A stretch of DNA of 64,000 nucleotides from Chimonanthus salicifolius (taxonomy: Eukaryota > Streptophyta > Magnoliopsida > Laurales > Calycanthaceae), in assembly GCA_013350335.1 (NCBI GenBank), contig CM023537.1, positions 9,666,438 through 9,730,437 on the forward strand. Direction: 5' to 3'. Positions 58,172 to 64,000 of this stretch are shown here, piece by piece. The position numbers and the translations under genes were made by a program. Below the pieces are notes generated by a model, which made no database searches, was not told the DNA's origin, and worked only from the letters and a program-made list of their open reading frames with translations. Every line of letters starts with the position of its first letter. The stretch's first letter is position 1.

Positions 58172-59199
58172 AGCGTGATGTTACAAAATTCGTCCAAAGA
58201 TGCTACACATGTCAAGCATCGAAGGGGCAAGCGCAGAACACGGGTCTATACACTCCACTGCCAGTTCCTAATGCTCTGTGGGAGGATCTATCGATGGATT
58301 TCATCTTAGGCCTTCCGCGCACACAACGTGGATTTGACTCAGTTTTCGTGATTGTGGATAGATTTTCTAAGATGGCTCACTTCGTAGCGTGCAAGAAGAC
58401 ATCAGATGCGTCTAATGTTGCTCATTTATTCTTCAAAGAGGTCGTTCGTTTGCATGGAGTTCCAAAGACCATCACATCAGATCGTGACACCAAGTTTCTC
58501 AGCCACTTTTGGCGCATCCTATGGTCACGGTACGATACTTCTCTCCAGTTTAGCAGTACATGTCATCCACAAACTGATGGGCAAACCGAGGTTGTCAATA
58601 GAACACTCGGAAATCTTATTCGTAGCCTCTCCAGTGATCGTCCAAAACAATGGGACTTGGCTCTTGCTCAAGCTGAGTTTGCATACAACAGTGTAAAGAA
58701 TAGATCTACTGGTAAATCACCTTTTGAAGTTGTCATGGGAAGGTCCCCAACTCATCCGGTGGACCTTGTAAAGCTGCCCAAAGTGCCCGGTGCTTGTCAA
58801 GCAGCAGATAATATGGTTACTCGCATGGCGCAAATTCATGAAGAGGTAAAACAACATTTAGAGAATGCCAATGTGAAATACAAGAAAGCTGCAGATAAGA
58901 GTCGACGATTGAAAGTCTACACAGAAGGTGATATGGTCATGGTGCATCTACGCAAAGAAAGGGTTCCTACAGGTACTTATAGCAAGTTGAATCCAAAGAA
59001 GATTGGACCCTTCAAAGTTCTTCGCAAGATCAACGATAATGCCTATGTGATCGATCTTCCAGATAGTTATGGCATATCGAAGACCTTCAATGTTCAAGAC
59101 TTGTTTGAATTTCATCCTCCGGTGTCCGCTTCAATGGTTATAGACTCGAGGACGAGTCCTTTTCAACCGGGAGAGACTGATGCAGCACATCACGTGTGA
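58030..59199 (+). CDS. Integrase (frame-shifted continuation)
   Basis: The frame is open from about 58030, just after the T-run. It carries the zinc-binding HHCC region ([12 protein letters not shown] ... [10 protein letters not shown]) and the DDE core: Asp in [10 protein letters not shown], Asp in TSDRDTKF, Glu in DGQTEVVNR. The C-terminal part has the [20 protein letters not shown] module and [11 protein letters not shown]. No chromodomain is visible. The stop (59197-59199) lies 22 bp inside the 3' LTR, so coding sequence overlaps the LTR. Confidence 0.9.
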   Translation, partial: KGTQLCIPRSSLREHLIRELHGGGLGGHFGKDKSIAQVEERYYWPQLKRDVTKFVQRCYTCQASKGQAQNTGLYTPLPVPNALWEDLSMDFILGLPRTQRGFDSVFVIVDRFSKMAHFVACKKTSDASNVAHLFFKEVVRLHGVPKTITSDRDTKFLSHFWRILWSRYDTSLQFSSTCHPQTDGQTEVVNRTLGNLIRSLSSDRPKQWDLALAQAEFAYNSVKNRSTGKSPFEVVMGRSPTHPVDLVKLPKVPGACQAADNMVTRMAQIHEEVKQHLENANVKYKKAADKSRRLKVYTEGDMVMVHLRKERVPTGTYSKLNPKKIGPFKVLRKINDNAYVIDLPDSYGISKTFNVQDLFEFHPPVSASMVIDSRTSPFQPGETDAAHHV

Positions 59200-60068
59200 C
59201 ACACACGTGAGGCCTAAAACAAACAAGTCAAAAGGGGAATAAAATTCTAAAAGGAGTAAAACTCCTTTCCCAACCCATCTCTCCTCCCTTTCTTAACCCA
59301 TCTCTTCCGTTCTTTCCTTCTTCCCTTATTTCTTCACCGCATCGGCACCTACAATGGCGACGGAAGTGGCGAAGGTGCCGACAACCCCGACAAATCAGGG
59401 ACCTCTTTCTATTCTCCTTAATTTTCTTATCCTTTCCTTGTTTAATTTTACTTCCTATTTTTGTGTTTAGGGTATGTATATAAATACCCCTTTTTGTAGA
59501 TTGTAAGGGATAGAATTGATTAATTAATAAAATAGATTGAGATTCTTCTCTGCTGTTTGTGTTTGTTCTTGATTTCTCTTTGGGTTTTGCACACGCCGGC
59601 GTTCGTCTGCAACCCGTCGAGTTTGTCTTCTCCATCCTCTGCCTACAAGCAGCAGGCTGGGTTTTCCGCCGGATCTGTAAGCACCATCGCCCGCTCGTTG
59701 GTGTCTCTGCTGTTCTGCGTCATATTGCAGCCAGACCTGTCATACGGGTAGTGCTTCAGATATTGAAGCCAGGTTCGTCCACTTCTTCCTTTCACCCATC
59801 CCCTTACTCCACTTCAGCCCCATACTGCCTATTCTTCATTATCCAGTCTTCTTATCTCACACCAACCAGATTTATCTCCATTTACCAATAGCCATCTCTT
59901 TATTCTATTACCAGTAGCTTCCCTTTATAAACATCTCCACCCAACTTTGGCCGTACCATTATAACTTCATATCACCATTTACCCATTTTAATTTCCATTG
60001 ACCCGGTTCCATATTCATTAGAACTCAGATTACACTCAAACTTTATAAATCCGATCCCCGCTGCGTCA
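59178..60068 (+). repeat. 3' LTR of the Ty3/gypsy element
   Basis: 891 bp, about 99% identical to the 5' LTR by eye. Preceded by a short purine stretch, gggagaga (59169-59176), as polypurine tract. Same TATA box at 59477-59486. Confidence 0.93.
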
Positions 60069-60250
60069 GTTGTCAAGTCAAGTCATGGATCAGATCATGA
60101 GGTAGGTTAGGTTGACCATGGGTCATGGGTCAAGTTTGTTGGGTCATGGCCCCATGGATTAGGTCATGGTCGTGGTCAAGTTGGATCTTGAATCATGAGT
60201 TATGCTAAGCCATGTTTTGTCCATTGGTTGGGTTATAGGTCTTAAAATCT
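60069..60250. repeat. Minisatellite, right part
   Basis: Resumes the array interrupted by the gypsy element: 'gttgtcaagtcaagtcatgg', 'tgaccatgggtcatggg' and 'ggattaggtcatgg'. The match of gttgtcaagtcaag here to the left array near 53711 helps place the insertion point. Confidence 0.7.
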
Positions 60251-60890
60251 ACTAGTAATGGAAATTGTTTTTTGAAGAATCTATTTTTCACATTTTGGAA
60301 AATGATCAAGTTATAGAAATTCGAAAAGGTTCATATAAAGAAATAATTTTTTTGTCAATTTAGAAATCATTTTCTATTTCCATTTTCCATAAAAAATGTC
60401 GTGCACAGATATGTCTATAGGTTTTTCAAAAAATAGAGATACAATGTGAATATTTCAGGGTTGCAACTTGGGCACGTGGGTTGGGTTTAACCAAACCTTA
60501 ACCCGAACTACATTCCTTTGAGTCATTTTTTATTCAACTCATATTCTAATTCTTTTCTAACCCAACCATTACCCAACAATTTTAAAATTTTAATTCATTT
60601 TTTAACACGCATCTCTAAACACCAACAACCCCCCACCCTTATCCAGAACCCAGGATGTTTTAGCTACGTGGAGTTTTTTCTTTTCTTTTCTTTTTATGAT
60701 CAAAGTATTCAGGTCTCTTAGAGCACACGACTAATCCTCAGGACATGTACAAATTTAAAGGGAGTGGCCCCTTGGAATGAAGTGTAAATCAAACTTAGAA
60801 TTCTTGCTTCTTGAGTTAGGTTCTTGGCCATCATTCCAAACCTTTGGGGTTGTGGGTGGAGTTAAGTTCCTATAATTTTTCTCGCCACTA
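60251..60890. other. Intergenic, no gene seen
   Basis: Non-coding. Includes gggttggg/aacccaacc words at 60460-60620 similar to repeats elsewhere in the window. Confidence 0.45.
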
Positions 60891-60894
60891 ATAT

Positions 60895-61090
60895 TCAATC
60901 CCAACTGGTTTGGGTGCATCTAGAGGGAGGTCTTGGGTTCAAACCTTGAGGAGCCCCATCGAAGGGCCACTTCCCATGGAGTTTATTCCCCATTGAAGAA
61001 TTCGGTGTGTGTGTGCAGGGAGGTGTGCATACGTCCTGAAGGATTAGTTGGGTGTGATGCTTGGACTCCTTTGGTCATAAAAAAAAATAA
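60895..61090 (+). mobile_element. tRNA-derived SINE
   Basis: Head aactggtttgggtgcatcta and box-B-like 'gggttcaaacc', then 'gtgtgtgtgcagggaggtg', 'catacgtcctgaaggatta' and 'ttggtcataaaaaaaa'. It matches the family of 47980-48190. Confidence 0.7.
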
Positions 61091-61770
61091 TTCAATTAGA
61101 TGATAGTCATTTGTTATTTTAATCTAAAGTTAATGACTACTCAATGTCATCTCAGCTCCGGCAATCAAAAGCCAAACCTCAGTTTAAATGAATTGAAAAT
61201 TTTAAAAATGAACTTAAAAGCTCTGGTACAGTTGCTGCTTTCTCTTTGGAACAAAAGAATGACAACTCACAATTTGTAAAAGATGGAAGGAAAAGCGAGA
61301 GATAAAAGACATTTCTCCATTGGGTGTGTCCTCTTGTCAGCCTTCCACGTCTAATACCTCGTTTCATACTATAATACGTCGCATTTGTATTTGAAAGCTT
61401 TTAACTTGGAATCTCTGGTTTCTTAATCTCATAATAAATCTTGCTTAACCATTACAGAAGTTTTAAAATATGATTAACAAGTCTCCTTTTTCAATGCACT
61501 TCTTTAGTATATTACAGAAGTCCCAGAGCCCCATGTTTCTCTTCCAATGGCATGAAAAAAGCTCTGCATTTTGCATATTTAATATTGTGACTTTTTTTTT
61601 TTTAACTTTTTTTTCTTAAACAGTCTGGTGGAATTAGGCTAAACTTCGCCGATAATCTCCAAATAAATAAGTACAACACGATGATTCTAGAAGCTAGGGT
61701 TACGTAATCCTATACATCACAGTTTATACTTGAAGAAACTCAAAGAGTCAACCACTGACTCAGTTAAAAG
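61091..61770. other. Intergenic, no gene seen
   Basis: AT-rich non-coding sequence without recognised features. Confidence 0.5.
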
Positions 61771-62103
61771 TGTTGGGGTTAGTTGGGAACGAGTTTTGCA
61801 TTGAAAGTGTAGAGAGATTTAGAGGTTTATAAAAAGACTTTGATCACTCCATCTATTAGGCTAGTCATTTGAGATGGATACTTAAGGTCCTAACAAATGG
61901 TATCAGAGTCAGGTTTCAAACTACCTCATGTGGACTCAGGAAATCCCCCAGGTGGACGAGTTAGCTGTCCTCATTCGAGGGAGGATTGTTGAGGTTGGTT
62001 GTGGACATTGAGAGTGTAGAGGAAGATTTAGAGGTTTATAAAATACTTAGGTCATTTCACCTATCAGACTAGTCTTTTGAAATGTATACCTAAGGTCCTA
62101 CCA
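61771..62103 (+). mobile_element. Complete TRIM retrotransposon, 333 bp
   Basis: LTR 1, 61771-61895 (tgttgggg ... cctaaca). Primer-binding site tggtatcagagtc at 61898-61910. Polypurine tract gagggaggat at about 61977-61986. LTR 2, 61987-62103 (tgttgagg ... cctacca). A perfect 5-bp duplication, aaaag, flanks it (61766-61770 and 62104-62108). The LTRs share 'gatttagaggtttataaaa'. It has no coding capacity. Confidence 0.9.
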
Positions 62104-62108
62104 AAAAG

Positions 62109-63150
62109 AAAAACAGAGATTCTATTGCAACTTAGTCAACAATTGATTAACTCGTTACTACATGAAAATTATTTGGATTTTTAGTATCCAGGTTCTTATA
62201 CTGAGTTTTCATCTACCCAACTCGACGACGACTATATTGTGTTGCTGAACAATATTTCGCCTTGATGATGAAGAAGTGGAGGAGGGAAACAAGGAGGGTA
62301 ACTGCGTGGTGCAACACAGACAAAATTGACTAGCAAGGTGAAGAGATGCATAGACTAAAATTATGCCGATTTGTGCGTGCAATTCAAGATACGCATGCAC
62401 TCAAGATCTGCATTCTTTAATCAATAACTAATCAAACAAATGAAGGTAATCACTGCAAATTGACGGAGTAAATAATAGGTTAACTGTTGTTTAAGGAGTT
62501 TGTGCCTAGTACGCAATTTCCTGCTAGATTGGGGTTAGCCTCACTGTTTGTTTTGTGGGTCTCTATGTAAGTCTTCACAACCCAACTTAGTTTAGTTTAA
62601 TCAAATGATAAACCTTGATTAGATGTCAAACGGGTCTTCTTGGAAACTACATTTACAAAGGGGTGAGAGGTTGTTTAGAGCTTTCTAGTATTCATAATGA
62701 AGTTGGAAGATGGGAAACAAGGTCTAGAGGTGTCGGAGTAAAGATAACACCAGCCTTGGTTTAATTTTTAAAGCTTCATTATGGTCAAGGGAGAGGAGGA
62801 TTAGGTGTGTAAAGAGAGTCTTAGGCATGTGAGGGGAATCTGCCTCAACCTCCTTTCCACCTATCAGACCATTTTTATCATTAAAGTAGTGGCGGCCTGC
62901 AACATAAGCAAACCAAGCTTGCTTTCCAATGTGAATATCTTTCCATACACATGCACAGATCCATTTGATCCTTATCCTCTAAGTGTGATTAATTCCTTTT
63001 TAACTTCAAGTGGTAACAAAGCTTTTACTACAGAATGACCTTGACTGCCTCTCCTCAAACCCACTTGTCATCATCCATCACAATACAAATAAAAATACTT
63101 CTTCAGTGTTTAACAACCTCTCTTTTCAAGTCGGTTTTTAAGGATGGGTT
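62109..63150. other. Intergenic, no gene seen
   Basis: Non-coding. No protein family, RNA gene or bounded element recognised. Confidence 0.5.
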
Positions 63151-63340
63151 CTACTCATATGTTTAACATGGTATCAAAGCAGGAGTACCACTGGGATGAA
63201 TTGGGTTTATAACTCCAGCTTGTATAAAAGGGGAGAGTCGTGTCTCCAACTCTGGCATTGAGGGAGAGTGTTAGCAAAAGTCCCACATCACCAGTGGACT
63301 ACACGTGTCCTCTTCCTCCCAAATAGTCCATCTCACACTT
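63151..63340 (+). mobile_element. Partial TRIM-like element
   Basis: An LTR-like end, gtttaaca (to 63168), is followed directly by tggtatcaaagc (63169-63180), a primer-binding-site-like word. About 90 bp later a purine tract, gagggagag, precedes tgttagcaaaagtcccaca (from 63269), a common LTR start of plant TRIM-type elements. The outer ends of both LTRs could not be found. Confidence 0.55.
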
Positions 63341-64000
63341 ATTCAGCCTCCAAGTATCGACAAATGGAGAAAGCATTCCAGGAAAACATCATTTAGGGAA
63401 GTCATCCATCACCTCCAGACATCCTTTTTCCACCACAATACATGGAATTGCTTGGTCTAGTCATGCTAACCTTTGGCATGAGGTTCATGAATACATGCCC
63501 CCTGTTGCTGAATGTGTTGAAAAACAAGGACACTTAAAGCCAAAGGGTCCACACCCAAGAACAGGAAATGCCCCCTTTAATAGTCTAATGGGCTTTGCTG
63601 CCAATGAGACTTTCTGGGGGCCATACTAGCAGTGAAGTTACAAAAGCAGTGCAGAGGATAAGAATGGGTTATATAAAGAAAGAACAAGAAAGACCCGACT
63701 TCTAGTTACTCCAAACTTGGAATTAGGATTTAGGATTTTGGAGAGGGGGGCTGCTAAACTCTCAAATCAAAATCTATTCAAATCTTGTTGCTTGCTGTTA
63801 TTATATATGATAAAATAATATTAGATAGATAGCTTTCCAAACCCTAGGAGATAATGTCACTAACATATAGTTAGCAAACTGTACACGTCTTTGACAAACT
63901 TGCCTTGGGATTTTAACAGGCAACTACAGTCCATAGTCCACACTCTACACTTGTTTTTTACTTTCCTTTCTTCGGTTCATCGGTTGAGTTTGTGTTTCAA
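63341..64000. other. Intergenic, no gene seen
   Basis: Non-coding sequence to the end of the window. A gene could start beyond it. Confidence 0.45.

Larger units (their letters stand above)
53878..60068 (+). mobile_element. Nearly complete Ty3/gypsy LTR retrotransposon (6.2 kb)
   Basis: The two LTRs (53878-54767 and 59178-60068) start TGATGCAGCACATCACG and end GCTGCGTCA. By eye they differ at about seven substitutions and one indel, so the insertion is recent. A primer-binding site follows the 5' LTR. The coding order gag, protease, reverse transcriptase, RNase H, integrase places it in Ty3/gypsy. Two single-base frame breaks split the polyprotein. The element sits within a minisatellite, and the 5-bp flanks gttac and gttgt match only partly, so the target duplication is imperfect. 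No chromodomain is recognised after the integrase. The exact lineage within the chromovirus-like elements is uncertain. Confidence 0.93.

Noticed and set aside
1..64000. Organelle DNA insertions, telomere or rDNA repeats, viral gene clusters
   Set aside because: No chloroplast or mitochondrial genes, rRNA, telomere arrays or viral genes were recognised.

Overview
This is nuclear DNA from a flowering plant. It is AT-rich, has GT-AG introns of up to several kilobases, and carries a dense mix of plant transposons: Ty3/gypsy, LINE, tRNA-derived SINE, TRIM, Stowaway, hAT-like and Mutator-like elements. The low GC content and codon use argue against a grass. The long, transposon-filled introns suggest a medium or large genome, perhaps a woody dicot or magnoliid, but the species cannot be fixed from the sequence.

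Three host genes can be reconstructed exon by exon. (1) Plus strand, 6674-15731: a JAC1-type auxilin-like J-domain protein, 10 coding exons. Its last exon codes for only 12 residues and lies beyond a 3.4 kb intron. (2) Minus strand, 30790-20741: a RAF-like (ATN1-type) protein kinase of 374 residues in 6 exons, with all catalytic motifs. (3) Plus strand, 44396-51681: a PPPDE/DeSI-type deSUMOylating isopeptidase-like protein, 3 coding exons. The genes have unrelated roles (chloroplast movement, kinase signalling, SUMO/ubiquitin-like processing) and nothing suggests they work as a unit.

The rest is mostly repeats. Positions 1-2547 are AT-rich with a hairpin-forming degenerate array. A 2.7 kb solo LTR (2548-5226) with a perfect 5-bp target duplication ends about 300 bp upstream of the JAC1 transcript. 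The introns hold SINEs, LINE fragments, a Stowaway MITE, a hAT MITE nested inside a SINE, foldback elements and a partial exon duplication. Positions 31.1-42.6 kb form a gene-free stretch with a Mutator-like MITE pair, TRIMs and a recurring 'ggccgatat' repeat family. A nearly complete 6.2 kb Ty3/gypsy element (53878-60068) has LTRs that differ at about 1% of sites and sits inside a minisatellite. The last 4 kb hold a SINE and TRIM elements and no gene.

Two of the three host genes and the young gypsy element show single-base frame breaks in otherwise well-conserved coding sequence. The simplest shared explanation is uncorrected indels in the assembly, not gene death. I found no convincing novel biological system. 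The most useful observations are the frame breaks, the solo LTR next to the JAC1 promoter, the 50-bp duplication that rewrites the DeSI C-terminus, the partial exon duplication in the kinase gene, and the nested or foldback elements.
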